Shown: positions 25,665 to 34,565, numbered from the stretch's first letter. The stretch is 64,000 nt of DNA from Massilia forsythiae (GCF_012849555.1 NZ_CP051685.1:868001-932000), one strand, 5' to 3'. Numbers and translations are program-made. Notes: generated from the letters alone by a model not told the origin.

Positions 25665-26339
25665 TCAGCCCACGGCCGAAGCCTTGAGCAATTTGTAGAG
25701 GTCCTTGTAAGCCTTGCGCGGTTCCGGGTCTTTCGGAAAGCGCAGCATGAGGTGGCCGAGCGGGTCGATCAGGTAGATGTGGTCGGCGGCCGTGGTACCC
25801 GTATCGGCGGGCAGCCAGCGCGCCACCGCCGCGCCGTCGGCGCGCAGCATGCGGGTGCCGTCGAATTCGCGGATGACGATGGTGTCCAGCGGTGCGCGGT
25901 CGGTGATCAGCCAGACCCGTTCGATGCGGTCCATCTCCTTGCCCTGCATCAGCCGCAGCTGGCGCATCGTGAACAGCCGGTTGCGGCAGGCGTCGCCGCA
26001 GGCGCCGGGCGCGGCCATCAGCATGATCCACTTGCCCTTGAAGTCCTGCAGCGTCTGCCGGCGGCCGTCCAGCGTGGTGCTGGCCAGTTCGGGCACCGGG
26101 TGGGCGCGCTGGTCGACCAGGGCGCCGTAGTTGTTGCGCTTTTCCGGCTTGAGCACATAGAACGTGAAGTACGAGGCGATCAGCGGCGCCGCGCATACCA
26201 GCAGCACCAGCAACAGCATGCGGCGGCCGCGGCGCCGCATCGCCGGGTCCGGCGCCACGGCGGCCGCGGCGGGAACCGGGGCCGAGGCCGGCGAGTTGGC
26301 GGGCACATCGGCGGCTTCAACCTGCTTGTCTGCTTCCAC
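25665..26339 (-). CDS. Membrane-anchored SCO-like thioredoxin-fold protein
   Basis: 224 residues. A Pro/Ala-rich cytoplasmic N-terminus is followed by one transmembrane helix (MLLLVLLVCAAPLIASYFTF, about 40-60). The periplasmic domain includes LDGRRQTLQDFKGKWIMLMAA and a CxxxC pair in GACGDACRNRLFTMRQL, then ADHIYLIDPLGHLMLRF with a histidine placed like the third SCO ligand. It probably handles copper or thiols in oxidase assembly, in parallel with the SCO1 encoded downstream. It overlaps the SURF1 gene by 23 bp. Similar genes are found between SURF1 and ctaA in other betaproteobacteria. Confidence 0.75.
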   Translation of the reverse strand: MEADKQVEAADVPANSPASAPVPAAAAVAPDPAMRRRGRRMLLLVLLVCAAPLIASYFTFYVLKPEKRNNYGALVDQRAHPVPELASTTLDGRRQTLQDFKGKWIMLMAAPGACGDACRNRLFTMRQLRLMQGKEMDRIERVWLITDRAPLDTIVIREFDGTRMLRADGAAVARWLPADTGTTAADHIYLIDPLGHLMLRFPKDPEPRKAYKDLYKLLKASAVG

Positions 26340-27078
26340 GTCGCATTCCTGTCACGAGAAAAAACACCAGCGCCATCGCCGCCAGCGCATACCACTGGAA
26401 GGCGTACCCCTTGTGGCGGTCCACGTCGAGCGCCGGCGCGGGCCACTTGCGCACCAGCCCACTGTCATCCGCGCCCTGCCCCGCCCCGGTCTGCTCGACC
26501 AGGAAGGGCTGCAGGTCGAGCCCGCTGGCGCGCGCGACCTCGCCGATATCGAGGTTCTGCAGTACGGCGCCGGGCGCGGGCCGCGGCGCCGTCCCCAGTT
26601 GGAGCACGCGCGCCGCATGCGTCACCGCGATGCCTTCGATGGTGACGGTGCCGCCCGGCGGCGCCGGCGGCGCCGGGCGCGCGCCCGGAGCGGTCGCGCC
26701 GGGGTCGCGCGGCAGCCAGCCGCGCGCCACCAAGACCTGGCGGTTCGAACCCGCTATTGTAAAGGGCATCAGCAGAATGGTGCCGCTGCGGCCATCGAGC
26801 GGGCGGTTGTCGAGGAACAGCGGCCAGCCGACGACGAAACGGCCGCGCACGCGCACGCGGCGAAATTCGACGGCAGCCGGATCCTGCAGCGCGCCGTCCA
26901 GCACCAGCGGCGGCGCGCCGGCGCGCTGGTTCAACCGCGCCTGCAACGCGGTTTTGTCGAACGCGCGCCGGGTCTGCCAGTTGCCGAGCGCGATGCCGAG
27001 GATGACCAGCACGAGGGTGGCGGCGAACGGGATGGCGCGGAAGGAAAAACGCAGGCCGGCGCGGGGGGAGGATGGCAT
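26317..27078 (-). CDS. SURF1 family oxidase assembly protein
   Basis: 253 residues. An N-terminal helix (IPFAATLVLVILGIALGNWQ) with the signature ALGNWQTRRAFDK, a periplasmic domain containing RRVRVRGRF, FLDNRPLDGRSG and VLVARGWLPRD, and a C-terminal helix (YALAAMALVFFLVTG). SURF1 inserts heme A into subunit I. Start ATG 27078 (MPSSPRAGLR); a longer frame upstream lacks a membrane pattern. The C-terminus overlaps the next gene. Divergent from the small gene at 27165. Confidence 0.92.
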   Translation of the reverse strand: MPSSPRAGLRFSFRAIPFAATLVLVILGIALGNWQTRRAFDKTALQARLNQRAGAPPLVLDGALQDPAAVEFRRVRVRGRFVVGWPLFLDNRPLDGRSGTILLMPFTIAGSNRQVLVARGWLPRDPGATAPGARPAPPAPPGGTVTIEGIAVTHAARVLQLGTAPRPAPGAVLQNLDIGEVARASGLDLQPFLVEQTGAGQGADDSGLVRKWPAPALDVDRHKGYAFQWYALAAMALVFFLVTGMRRGSRQAG

Positions 27079-27164
27079 CGTGGTACTCAATGCATGCGGA
27101 CAAAGCGGGGATTTTCGATCAAACTTGTCACTCCTTCCACGCATTCGTCATTCCAGGACCCGCC

Positions 27165-27365
27165 ATGAAAATCGTCGTCGCCATCGCCTTCGTGCTCATC
27201 CTCGGCAGCCTGGCTTCCGCGCTGTTCTTCCTGATGCGCGACAAGGGCCGCAGCAACCGCACCGTGCAGGCGCTGGCGATGCGGGTGGGCTTGTCGATCA
27301 CCTTGTTCCTGCTGGTGCTGTTTTCGTACAAGATGGGGTGGATACAGCCGACGGGGTTGCACTGA
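27165..27365 (+). CDS. Twin transmembrane protein, DUF2909 type
   Basis: 66 residues: KIVVAIAFVLILGSLASALFF, a basic loop (RDKGRSNRTVQAL) and LSITLFLLVLFSYKMGWIQP. These are two helices joined by a short cytoplasmic hairpin, the DUF2909 pattern. It lies on the plus strand between the minus-strand coxC and SURF1 genes, a placement known in other Burkholderiales. CAGGACCC lies upstream of ATG 27165. A role in oxidase assembly is suggested only by location. Confidence 0.8.
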   Translation: MKIVVAIAFVLILGSLASALFFLMRDKGRSNRTVQALAMRVGLSITLFLLVLFSYKMGWIQPTGLH

Positions 27366-27388
27366 CCATCAGCCTGGTTGCAACCGTA

Positions 27389-27513
27389 CGTCGTCCCCGC
27401 GCAGGCGGGGACCCATGCCGAGCATCAGAAACCAATGCGCTTGCATACCGCGGCACTCTCAAATGGACGATTTTGGAAACTCAGTATGGGTCCCCGCCTG
27501 CGCGGGGACGACG
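27389..27513. repeat. Mosaic repeat element copy 2 (standard subtype)
   Basis: 125 bp. Left end CGTCGTCCCCGCGCAGGCGG and right end CCGCCTGCGCGGGGACGACG are perfect inverts of each other, each forming its own hairpin as well. Internal core unrelated in detail to the other copies but with shared CTCAGTATGGGTCC towards the right end. It is between the DUF2909 gene and the coxC stop. Confidence 0.78.
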
Positions 27514-27551
27514 CTTTCACGCCGGCGGCTTACGTCGAGCCGACAACATTT

Positions 27552-28445
27552 CTACAACCAGTACACCACCACATACAACCCCAGCCACACCACGTCCACG
27601 AAGTGCCAGTACCACGCCGCCCCTTCGAACGCGAAATGGTGGTCCGGCGTGAAGTGCCCGCGCAGCACCCGGTACAGCACCACCGACAGCATGATCGCCC
27701 CCATCGTCACGTGGAAGCCGTGGAAGCCGGTCAGCATGAAGAAGGTCGAGCCGTAGATGCCGGAGCTGAGCTTCAGGTTCAATTCCGAATAGGCGTGGTG
27801 GTATTCGTAGGCCTGGAAGCCCATGAACACGGCGCCCAGCAGGATCGTCAGGAACAGCCAGAACGCGGTCTTGCCGCGCTGGCCGATGCGCAGCGCGTGG
27901 TGGGCGATGGTCAGCGTCACGCCCGAGGTCAGCAGCAGCGCGGTGTTGATGGTCGGGATCGGGAACGGTCCCATGACGTTGAAGTCCTCGACCGTGCCGG
28001 CGGGGCCGGTGTTGCCCCAGTGGCCGGCGAAGTCGGGCCAGATCACCTTGTGGTCGAGGTCGGACAGCCACGGCATCGAGATCGCGCGCGCGTAGAACAG
28101 CGCGCCGAAAAAGGCGGCGAAGAACATCACTTCCGAAAAGATGAACCAGCTCATCGACCAGCGGTAGGACGAATCGATGCGCGGGCCGTAGACGCCGGAT
28201 TCCGATTCGCGGATGGCATCGCCGAACCAGCCGTACAGCACCGCCAGCATGGCCGCGATACCGGCCAGGCACAGGGGCATGCCCCAGCCGGCGCCGTTGA
28301 CCCAGCCCGAGGCGCCGGCCATGGTGGCCAGCATCGAGGTGCCGGCCGCCAGCGGCCAGCGCGACGGTCCCGGAATGAAGTAATACGGCGCCGTAGGGGG
28401 TGCGCCGTGCGCGGCGCCGGGCGGTGCGCTGTGCGGTGCGTTCAT
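27552..28445 (-). CDS. ctaE: Cytochrome c oxidase subunit III
   Basis: 297 residues with seven transmembrane helices. Characteristic motifs are SWFIFSEVMFFAAFFGALFYAR, NTALLLTSGVTLTIAHHAL, FMGFQAYEYHHA and FEGAAWYWHFVDVVWLGLYV at the C-terminus. Subunit III stabilises the catalytic core and guides proton uptake. ATG 28445 (MNAPHSAPPG) has GAGGAG upstream; the longer frame above it belongs to leader sequence. It lies about 90 bp after the DUF2970 gene. Confidence 0.96.
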   Translation of the reverse strand: MNAPHSAPPGAAHGAPPTAPYYFIPGPSRWPLAAGTSMLATMAGASGWVNGAGWGMPLCLAGIAAMLAVLYGWFGDAIRESESGVYGPRIDSSYRWSMSWFIFSEVMFFAAFFGALFYARAISMPWLSDLDHKVIWPDFAGHWGNTGPAGTVEDFNVMGPFPIPTINTALLLTSGVTLTIAHHALRIGQRGKTAFWLFLTILLGAVFMGFQAYEYHHAYSELNLKLSSGIYGSTFFMLTGFHGFHVTMGAIMLSVVLYRVLRGHFTPDHHFAFEGAAWYWHFVDVVWLGLYVVVYWL

Positions 28446-28537
28446 GTTCGTCTCCTCGCTCAAAGATTGGTCGAATGCCGCTTGCCTGCCATGTCTTGCC
28501 GACTGCAGCGCCGCCATGGCGCCTGTATCGGCGGCGC

Positions 28538-28825
28538 TTACTTTGCCACCGCGAACCGCACCGCCACCAGCAGGATGCCGATGAACAGCGCCACGCCCAG
28601 CAGCGCCCCCAGGATCACGTGCACCGGGTTCAGGCGCGCCGCGTCGTCCTCATAGTCGCGCCGCTTGCGCACGCCGAAGAAGGACCAGAACACCGCCTTC
28701 ATCGTGGCGCCGAACGAGGCCGCGCGCGGCTGCGCATCGGACCGCTGCGTCCCCTGCCCCGGCCGCTGCCGCGCCGGCGTTTCCGCCGGCACCGGCCGAT
28801 CCCGTTCGTCGTCCGCCATCGTCAT
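28538..28825 (-). CDS. DUF2970 small membrane protein
   Basis: 95 residues. A charged N-terminal half (ERDRPVPAETPARQRPGQGT) is followed by SFGATMKAVFWSFFGVRKRRDYEDDAARL and a single C-terminal helix (VHVILGALLGVALFIGILLVAVRF), the DUF2970 pattern always seen between ctaG and coxC in betaproteobacteria. ATG 28825 overlaps the ctaG stop by 4 bp; a second Met two codons on is an alternative. Function is not established. Confidence 0.82.
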   Translation of the reverse strand: MTMADDERDRPVPAETPARQRPGQGTQRSDAQPRAASFGATMKAVFWSFFGVRKRRDYEDDAARLNPVHVILGALLGVALFIGILLVAVRFAVAK

Positions 28826-29400
28826 TCCTTGCGCGCGGTGACCGCGCCGCCGATCTCGAAGAAGGTGTACGACAGCGTGATGTTCTTCACCTCGCGCGGC
28901 AAGCCGGGGTCGATGAAGAACACCACCGGCATCTGGCGCGCCTCGTTCGGTCCCAGCACCTGCTCCTGGAAGCAGAAGCACTCGACCTTCTTGAAAAACG
29001 GCGTCGCCGATTGCGGCGCATAGCTCGGGATCGCCTGCGCCTTGACCGTGCGCGCCTGGGTGTTCACGACTTCGTAGACCACGGTCGCCATCTCGCCCGG
29101 ATGCACGTCGATGCTGCGCGTGGTCGGGCGGAAGCGCCACGGTCCCTGAGCATTGCCGTCCAGCTCGACGGTGACCGTGCGCGCCAGGTCGACCTGCGTG
29201 TTGCCTGGCCGCGCCACGGTGCCGTCCTTTTGCGTCAGCACGTTGATGCCGAGCGCCTCGCACACTTGGCGGTACACCGGCACCAGCGCGTAGCCGAAGC
29301 CGAACATCACGAACGCCACCACCACCAGCTTCAGCAAGGTGACGCGATTCAGGCGCAGGCGCCCGCTCTCCTCGACGCCGGCGGTGGCGGGGGCGCTCAT
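28822..29400 (-). CDS. ctaG: Cytochrome c oxidase assembly protein CtaG/Cox11
   Basis: 192 residues. One N-terminal helix (LLKLVVVAFVMFGFGYALVPVY) and a periplasmic immunoglobulin-like domain with the copper site ECFCFQEQ and MPVVFFIDP. It delivers copper to the CuB centre of subunit I. The N-terminus MSAPATAGVEESGR is cytoplasmic. It follows the tiny assembly-protein gene by 10 bp and overlaps the DUF2970 gene. Confidence 0.95.
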   Translation of the reverse strand: MSAPATAGVEESGRLRLNRVTLLKLVVVAFVMFGFGYALVPVYRQVCEALGINVLTQKDGTVARPGNTQVDLARTVTVELDGNAQGPWRFRPTTRSIDVHPGEMATVVYEVVNTQARTVKAQAIPSYAPQSATPFFKKVECFCFQEQVLGPNEARQMPVVFFIDPGLPREVKNITLSYTFFEIGGAVTARKE

Positions 29401-29410
29401 GCTCGTCTCC

Positions 29411-29524
29411 TCAGCCCAGCCACAGGCGCTTGACGAACAACATCGCGAAGAAGAACAGTGCCAGGGCCGCCAGCAGCAAGGCGGTGCGCAGGTTGTTCGG
29501 CTTGCGGGGCGGCTGCTCGGCCAT
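29411..29524 (-). CDS. Small cytochrome oxidase assembly protein
   Basis: 37 residues: MAEQPPRKPNNLRTALLL followed by a hydrophobic helix ending FFFAMLFVKRLWLG. A single-pass peptide at this exact place, between coxA and ctaG, is annotated in many betaproteobacteria as cytochrome oxidase small assembly protein. It begins 17 bp after the coxA stop and ends 10 bp before ctaG, so it is surely translated within the operon. Confidence 0.75.
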   Translation of the reverse strand: MAEQPPRKPNNLRTALLLAALALFFFAMLFVKRLWLG

Positions 29525-29541
29525 CGGTTCCTCGCGCACGG

Positions 29542-31155
29542 TCACTTCACCAGCGGCGGGTTCTCGAAGGTGTGGAAGGGCGCCGGGCTGGCCACGGTCC
29601 ACTCCAGCCCTTCGGCGCCTTCCCACGGCTTGGCGTCGGCCTTGGCGCCGCCGCGGATGGTCGGCAGCACCACGAAGAACAGGAAGTACACCTGGCTCAG
29701 GCCGAAGCCGAAGGCGCCCACCGAGACGATCTGGTTGAAGTCGGTAAACTGCACGGCGTAGTCGGCATAGCGGCGCGGCATGCCGGCCAGGCCCAGGAAG
29801 TGCATCGGGAAGAAGGTGACGTTGAACCAGAACAGCGAATTCCAGAAGTGGATCTTGCCGCGCAGTTCCGGGTACATGTGGCCGGTCCACTTCGGGCCCC
29901 AGTAATAGAAGCCGGCGAACAGGGCGAACAGCGAACCGGCCACCAGCACGTAGTGGAAGTGGGCGACGACGTAGTAGGTGTCCTGCACCTGGATGTCGAT
30001 CGGCGTCACCGCCAGGATCAGGCCGGTGAAGCCGCCCATGGTGAACACGAAGATGAAGCCGACCGCGAACAGCATCGGCGTCTCGAAGGTCATCGAACCC
30101 TTCCACATCGTCGCGACCCAGTTGAACACCTTTACGCCGGTCGGCACCGCGATCAGCATGGTGGCGTACATGAAGAACAGCTGGCTGGTCACCGGCATGC
30201 CGGTGGTGAACATGTGGTGTGCCCAGACGATGAACGAGAGGATGGCGATCGAGGCGGTGGCGTACACCATCGAGGCGTAGCCGAACAGCGGCTTCCTGGC
30301 GAAGGCCGGGATGATCTGCGAGATGATGCCGAACGCCGGCAGGATCATGATGTAGACCTCGGGGTGGCCGAAGAACCAGAAGATGTGCTGGTACATGACC
30401 GGATCGCCGCCGCCGGCGGCGTTGAAGAACGAGGTGCCGAAGTGGCGGTCGGTCAGGGTCATGGTGATGGCGCCGGCCAGCACCGGCATCACGGCGATGA
30501 GCAGGTAGGCGGTGATCAGCCAGGTCCAGCAGAACATCGGCATCTTCATCAGCGTCAGGCCCGGCGCGCGCATGTTCAAGATGGTGACGATGATGTTGAT
30601 CGAGCCCATGATCGACGAGGCGCCCATGATGTGCAGCGCGAAGATCGCCATGTCCATGCCCGGCCCCATCTGGGTCGACAGCGGCGCGTACAGCGTCCAG
30701 CCGGCCGCGGTGGCGCCGCCCGGCACGAAGAAGGACGAGGCCAGCAGGATGGCCGCCGGCGGCAGCAGCCAGAAGGAAAAATTGTTCATGCGCGCGAACG
30801 CCATGTCGGACGCGCCGATCTGCAGCGGGATCATCCAGTTGGCGAAGCCGACGAAGGCCGGCATGATCGCGCCGAACACCATCACCACGCCGTGCATGGT
30901 GGTCAGCTGGTTGAAGAATTCGGGGCGGAAGAATTGCAGGCCGGGCTGGAACAGCTCGGTGCGGATCATCAGCGCCAGCACGCCACCCGAGAGCAGCATG
31001 ACGAAGGCGAACCACAGGTACAGGGTGCCGATATCCTTGTGGTTGGTGGCGAACAGCCAGCGCCGGGCGCCGTGCGGGTGCTCATGTTCGTGATCGTGGG
31101 CGTGGTCGTTGCCGTGGCCGCGTTCGTGAGCGTGGTCGATCGTGCTGGAAGTCAT
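29542..31155 (-). CDS. ctaD: Cytochrome c oxidase subunit I
   Basis: 537 residues with twelve transmembrane helices, the catalytic subunit carrying heme a, heme a3 and CuB. Visible motifs are [15 protein letters not shown] (heme a ligand His), [11 protein letters not shown] (CuB His with the cross-linked Tyr), [11 protein letters not shown] (two CuB His) and [13 protein letters not shown] (heme ligands). The N-terminus holds an unusual His-rich tail, [20 protein letters not shown], before the conserved [17 protein letters not shown]. It follows coxB by 81 bp. Confidence 0.97.
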   Translation of the reverse strand: MTSSTIDHAHERGHGNDHAHDHEHEHPHGARRWLFATNHKDIGTLYLWFAFVMLLSGGVLALMIRTELFQPGLQFFRPEFFNQLTTMHGVVMVFGAIMPAFVGFANWMIPLQIGASDMAFARMNNFSFWLLPPAAILLASSFFVPGGATAAGWTLYAPLSTQMGPGMDMAIFALHIMGASSIMGSINIIVTILNMRAPGLTLMKMPMFCWTWLITAYLLIAVMPVLAGAITMTLTDRHFGTSFFNAAGGGDPVMYQHIFWFFGHPEVYIMILPAFGIISQIIPAFARKPLFGYASMVYATASIAILSFIVWAHHMFTTGMPVTSQLFFMYATMLIAVPTGVKVFNWVATMWKGSMTFETPMLFAVGFIFVFTMGGFTGLILAVTPIDIQVQDTYYVVAHFHYVLVAGSLFALFAGFYYWGPKWTGHMYPELRGKIHFWNSLFWFNVTFFPMHFLGLAGMPRRYADYAVQFTDFNQIVSVGAFGFGLSQVYFLFFVVLPTIRGGAKADAKPWEGAEGLEWTVASPAPFHTFENPPLVK

Positions 31156-31236
31156 GTCGGTGTCCTAGTCGAGCAGAACTACAGGAGCTATGCCGCATTG
31201 ACGGCGAGCCCATCCTTGAATCCAAACGCTTGCTGC

Positions 31237-32433
31237 CTACAGCTTGCCGCGTGCGGCCACTATCTCGGCCGGTTGTACGATATTCTCCTCGGCCTTGTTC
31301 GTCCAGTTGTTCCGCGTGTAGGTGATGACCGAGGCGATGTCGGTATCGGACAACTGGGCCCAGGCCGGCATCGCGGTCGGGTACTTGCCGCTGTGCTTAC
31401 CCTTGAGCAGCACGGCGATCTGCTCCGCCTTGGGGCCGTTGACGACCGGCGAGCCGACCAGCGCGGCAAAGGCGTTCGGCACGCCCTGGCCGCTGGCCTG
31501 GTGGCAGGCCACGCAGTTGGCGGCGTACACCTTTTCGCCCTTGGTCTTGAGCTCGTCCAGGGTCCAGACCTTGTTCGGGTCGTCGGCCAGCGCCGCCATG
31601 CGCTTCTTCTCGCCGTTCACCCAGGCGGTGTAGTCCCGGTCGGAGACGACCTTCACCACGATCGGCATGAAGGCGTGCTCCTTGCCGCACAGCTCGACGC
31701 AATTGCCGCGGTAGGTGCCGACCTGCTCGGCGCGGAACCAGGTGTCGCGCACGAAGCCGGGAATCGCATCCTGTTTCACCGCGAAGGCGGGCACGGTCCA
31801 CGAGTGGATCACGTCGTTGGCGGTCAGCACCAGGCGCACCTTCTTGTTGACCGGGACCACCACCGGGTTGTCGACTTCGAGCAGGTAGTTCTCGGTGCGC
31901 CGTTCGGTGGGCGCTACGCCCGGCTCGCCGACCTGGGAGCGCGGCGTGGCCAGGTTGGACAGGAAGGAAATGCCTTCGCCCTCCCCTTTCAGGTAGTCGT
32001 AGCCCCACTTCCACTGCATGCCGGTGACCTTGATGGTCAGGTCGGGATTCGAGGTGTCCTTCATCGCCACCACCGCGTGGGTGGCAGGCAGCGCCATGCC
32101 GATCACGATCAGGAACGGCACGATGGTCCAGGCGATCTCGACGCTGGTGGATTCGTGGAAGGTGGCCGGTTTGTGGCCGAGGGATTTGCGGTGCTTGAAC
32201 ACCGAGTAGAACATGACGCCGAACACGCCGACGAAGATCACCAGGCAGACGATCAGCATCCAGGTGTGCAGGTTGTAGATATAGGAACCGATGCCCGTCA
32301 CCGGTTGCTGCAGGTTCAACTGCAGCGCCTGCGGCCGGCCGGTGAGCACCGGTTCCGGCGCGGCAAGGGCCTGGATACTGGCCGACACCGCAAGACCGAA
32401 CATCAACGCCTTGATTCGCTTTGCATAAGTCAT
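31237..32433 (-). CDS. ctaC: Cytochrome c oxidase subunit II with fused cytochrome c
   Basis: 398 residues. A signal peptide (ALMFGLAVSASIQALAA) is followed by two transmembrane helices (WMLIVCLVIFVGVFGVMFYS and TIVPFLIVIGMALPATHAVV) and the cupredoxin domain with the CuA site GNCVELCGKEHAFMP. After it a C-terminal cytochrome c domain carries NCVACHQASGQG and the distal methionine in PTAMPAWAQL, as in caa3-like oxidases. The protein accepts electrons directly from soluble cytochrome c through the fused domain. First gene of the cox operon. Confidence 0.96.
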   Translation of the reverse strand: MTYAKRIKALMFGLAVSASIQALAAPEPVLTGRPQALQLNLQQPVTGIGSYIYNLHTWMLIVCLVIFVGVFGVMFYSVFKHRKSLGHKPATFHESTSVEIAWTIVPFLIVIGMALPATHAVVAMKDTSNPDLTIKVTGMQWKWGYDYLKGEGEGISFLSNLATPRSQVGEPGVAPTERRTENYLLEVDNPVVVPVNKKVRLVLTANDVIHSWTVPAFAVKQDAIPGFVRDTWFRAEQVGTYRGNCVELCGKEHAFMPIVVKVVSDRDYTAWVNGEKKRMAALADDPNKVWTLDELKTKGEKVYAANCVACHQASGQGVPNAFAALVGSPVVNGPKAEQIAVLLKGKHSGKYPTAMPAWAQLSDTDIASVITYTRNNWTNKAEENIVQPAEIVAARGKL

Positions 32434-32826
32434 GTTGTCCCCAACCGTCCAAGAACCAGTTTCTTCAAACAGTCAGCAATTCCATGAACGAACCGCTGCC
32501 GCTCCGAAATCTTTGCCAGCAAACGCCTTCCACGCTGCATCCCGGAGGATGCGCCGGCCTTGGCCTGCTGTTGCTGCAACCTTCGACTCTACCCTGTTTT
32601 TATTCTGTCGTTTCCAAAGCGCTTGCGGGCCTTGCGGCGCCGGCTGTTTCCGGTACGGCTGTCGATCCCTGCTTTTTTGCGGCCTTTTTTCGGTGCAAGT
32701 CGAAAAAAGTGTCATTGATTATACTTAAAGCACTAATTTTTATTCAAGGAAAATTGGCGGCGATCGCAAGCGGCGGGCGGCGCTGCGACAGTCGCGCCGC
32801 CGGGCACGCCACGCCCTGGCGCGCGG
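32434..32826. other. Leader and promoter region of the cox operon
   Basis: 393 bp with no gene. It carries the cox promoter near 32718-32747 and a leader of about 280 nt. A 9-bp hairpin with 8-nt loop at 32684-32709 (CTTTTTTCG/CGAAAAAAG) begins right after the expected transcription start. T-rich tracts flank it. Apart from this nothing is recognisable. Confidence 0.6.
32718..32747 (-). promoter_or_regulatory. Sigma70-like promoter of coxB
   Basis: On the minus strand TTGAAT (32747-32742), an 18-bp spacer and a perfect TATAAT (32723-32718). Transcription would start near 32711, some 280 nt before the coxB start. Confidence 0.65.
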
Positions 32827-33732
32827 CTACGCGCGCGGCTGGAAACGCACGATCGCCTCGCCCGCCGCCGTGGTGCGCGGCGCCGGCAGGAAGGCGTGTC
32901 CATAGATTACCTCGAAGGTCACGCCGAGCTTGCCGTCGCTGCGGCGCCCCGCCTCCAAGGCATCCAGCATGCGCTGCCAGGCGACGCGCCCGACCAGGCC
33001 GCGCCGGCGCGTGGCCAGCGGATTGCCGCCGAAGGCGCGCACGTCGGCCAGCATCTTCCCTGCATCGTCGTAGGTAACCGTGATCTTTTCCATGTCCATC
33101 ACCGGCGTGGTGAAGCCGGCAGCCACCAGCTGGTCGCCGAAGTCGTGCATGTCGACGAAGGGCAGCGTGTGCGCTGTCTCGTCCATGGCGCCGAAGGCGG
33201 CGCGCAGCTCGGTAAAAGTGTCCGGCCCGAAATTCGAGAACATCAGCAAGCCGTCGGTGCGCAGCGTGCGGCGCCATTCGGCGAACACGCGGTCCGGCTG
33301 CGGATGCCAGTGCAGCGCCAGGTTCGACCAGACCAGGTCGAGCGAGTTCGAGCCCAGCGGCAGCTGGCCGAAGTCGCCGGCGACCAGGTCGATGCCGGTC
33401 TTGGCCGGCAGCAGGCGGCTGAGGAAAGTGCGCGGCGCCGCCGCGTTGGCGGCGGCCGCGGCGAGCATGGCCGGCACCGCGTCCAGGCCGAGCACCTGGG
33501 CCGCCGGATAGCGCTTCTGCAGCTCGGCCAGGTCGGCGCCGGCGCCGCAGCCGGCATCCAGCACGTGGCGCGGCGCCACCTTGACCAGCGCCAGCCGCTC
33601 GAACATGCGCGAAGCGATCTCGCGGCGCAGGAAATCGGACGGCGCCACCCGCGCCGGATCGGCGAACAGGCGGCGCACGCGCGCCGCATCGATCGGCGCG
33701 CTCATCCTGGAAGGGGTTTGGGGTGAAGCCAT
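32827..33732 (-). CDS. bioC: Malonyl-ACP O-methyltransferase BioC-like
   Basis: 301 residues, SAM-dependent methyltransferase. VLDAGCGAGADLAEL is motif I of the Rossmann fold, VLGLDAVPAML motif II and LDLVWSNLALHWHPQPDRVFAEW the post-motif typical of BioC. BioC masks malonyl-ACP as a methyl ester to start pimelate synthesis for biotin. The C-terminal part (EVIYGHAFLPAP) also fits. Start either ATG 33732 or ATG 33705 (MSAPIDAARV); neither has a strong ribosome site. No other bio genes are in the window, so the biotin role rests on motifs. Divergent from comF. Confidence 0.78.
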   Translation of the reverse strand: MASPQTPSRMSAPIDAARVRRLFADPARVAPSDFLRREIASRMFERLALVKVAPRHVLDAGCGAGADLAELQKRYPAAQVLGLDAVPAMLAAAAANAAAPRTFLSRLLPAKTGIDLVAGDFGQLPLGSNSLDLVWSNLALHWHPQPDRVFAEWRRTLRTDGLLMFSNFGPDTFTELRAAFGAMDETAHTLPFVDMHDFGDQLVAAGFTTPVMDMEKITVTYDDAGKMLADVRAFGGNPLATRRRGLVGRVAWQRMLDALEAGRRSDGKLGVTFEVIYGHAFLPAPRTTAAGEAIVRFQPRA

Positions 33733-33788
33733 GGTCGACTGCCGTCAAATGGAATAATGGCGGGAGTGTACATGAGGAAAACGAAGCG

Positions 33789-34565
33789 ATGCCGATCCGC
33801 CTGCCCCATGTCTTGCCTGCCGGCCTGGCGCGCGCCCTGGCGCGCCTGCTGCCCTCCAGTTGCGCGCTGTGCGGCGCCGGCTGCGACGCGGCGGTGTGCG
33901 CGCCCTGCCGGGAACAGTATGCGGCGCCGCGCGCCGGGCGCTGCGCCTGCTGTGCGAATCCACTGCCGGCGCTGGACGCCGCCGCGATGCAGGCGTGCGC
34001 CGCTTCGCCGGCGCACGCACCGCTCTGCGGCGCCTGCCTGTCGAACCCGCCCGCCTTCGACGCCACCATCGCCGCGGTCGACTATGCCGCCCCGCTCGAC
34101 CAGCTGGTGCTGCAATTGAAATTCGGGGCGCGCCTGGCGCTGGCGCCCTGGTTCGCGCGGTTGCTGCGCGACGCCGTCTCGGCGCGGCCCGATGCCGGCC
34201 TGCCGGATCTTCTGTGCCCGGTGCCGCTGGGACCGCGGCGCCTGGTGGAACGCGGCTTCAACCAGGCGCTGGAAATCGCGCGGCCGCTGGGGGCGTCGCT
34301 TGGCGTCCCGGTCCATGCGCGCCTGGCCGAACGCCTCCTCGACACCGCGGCGCAGTCCGGCGTCACGCCGGCCGAACGCGCCCGCAACGTGCGCGGCGCC
34401 TTTGCCATCGCCGACCCGGATGCCATCGTCGGGCGCCACGTCGGCCTGGTCGACGACGTGATGACCAGCGGCCACACCCTGGGCGAGCTGGCGGCGACTT
34501 GCAAACGCTTCGGCGCGGCGCGCGTGACCAACCTGGTGGTGGCGCGTACCCCACCGCATCCATGA
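33789..34565 (+). CDS. ComF family phosphoribosyltransferase-like protein
   Basis: 258 residues. The N-terminal zinc-ribbon has SSCALCGAGC, VCAPC and CACC/CGAC pairs. The core carries LVLQLKFGARLALAPW, VPLGPRRLVERGFNQA and the PRPP-loop-like LVDDVMTSGHTLGEL. ComF takes part in DNA uptake during natural competence and relates to nucleotide salvage enzymes. ATG 33789 (MPIRLPHVLP) is taken over an upstream frame start because it begins the conserved region. Divergent from bioC, 78 bp before trmL. Confidence 0.9.
   Translation: MPIRLPHVLPAGLARALARLLPSSCALCGAGCDAAVCAPCREQYAAPRAGRCACCANPLPALDAAAMQACAASPAHAPLCGACLSNPPAFDATIAAVDYAAPLDQLVLQLKFGARLALAPWFARLLRDAVSARPDAGLPDLLCPVPLGPRRLVERGFNQALEIARPLGASLGVPVHARLAERLLDTAAQSGVTPAERARNVRGAFAIADPDAIVGRHVGLVDDVMTSGHTLGELAATCKRFGAARVTNLVVARTPPHP

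Noticed and set aside
29458..32487. 1009-residue plus-strand open frame across coxA and coxB
   Set aside because: Antisense to highly conserved cytochrome oxidase genes; composition is His/Arg/Gln-rich as typical for shadows.
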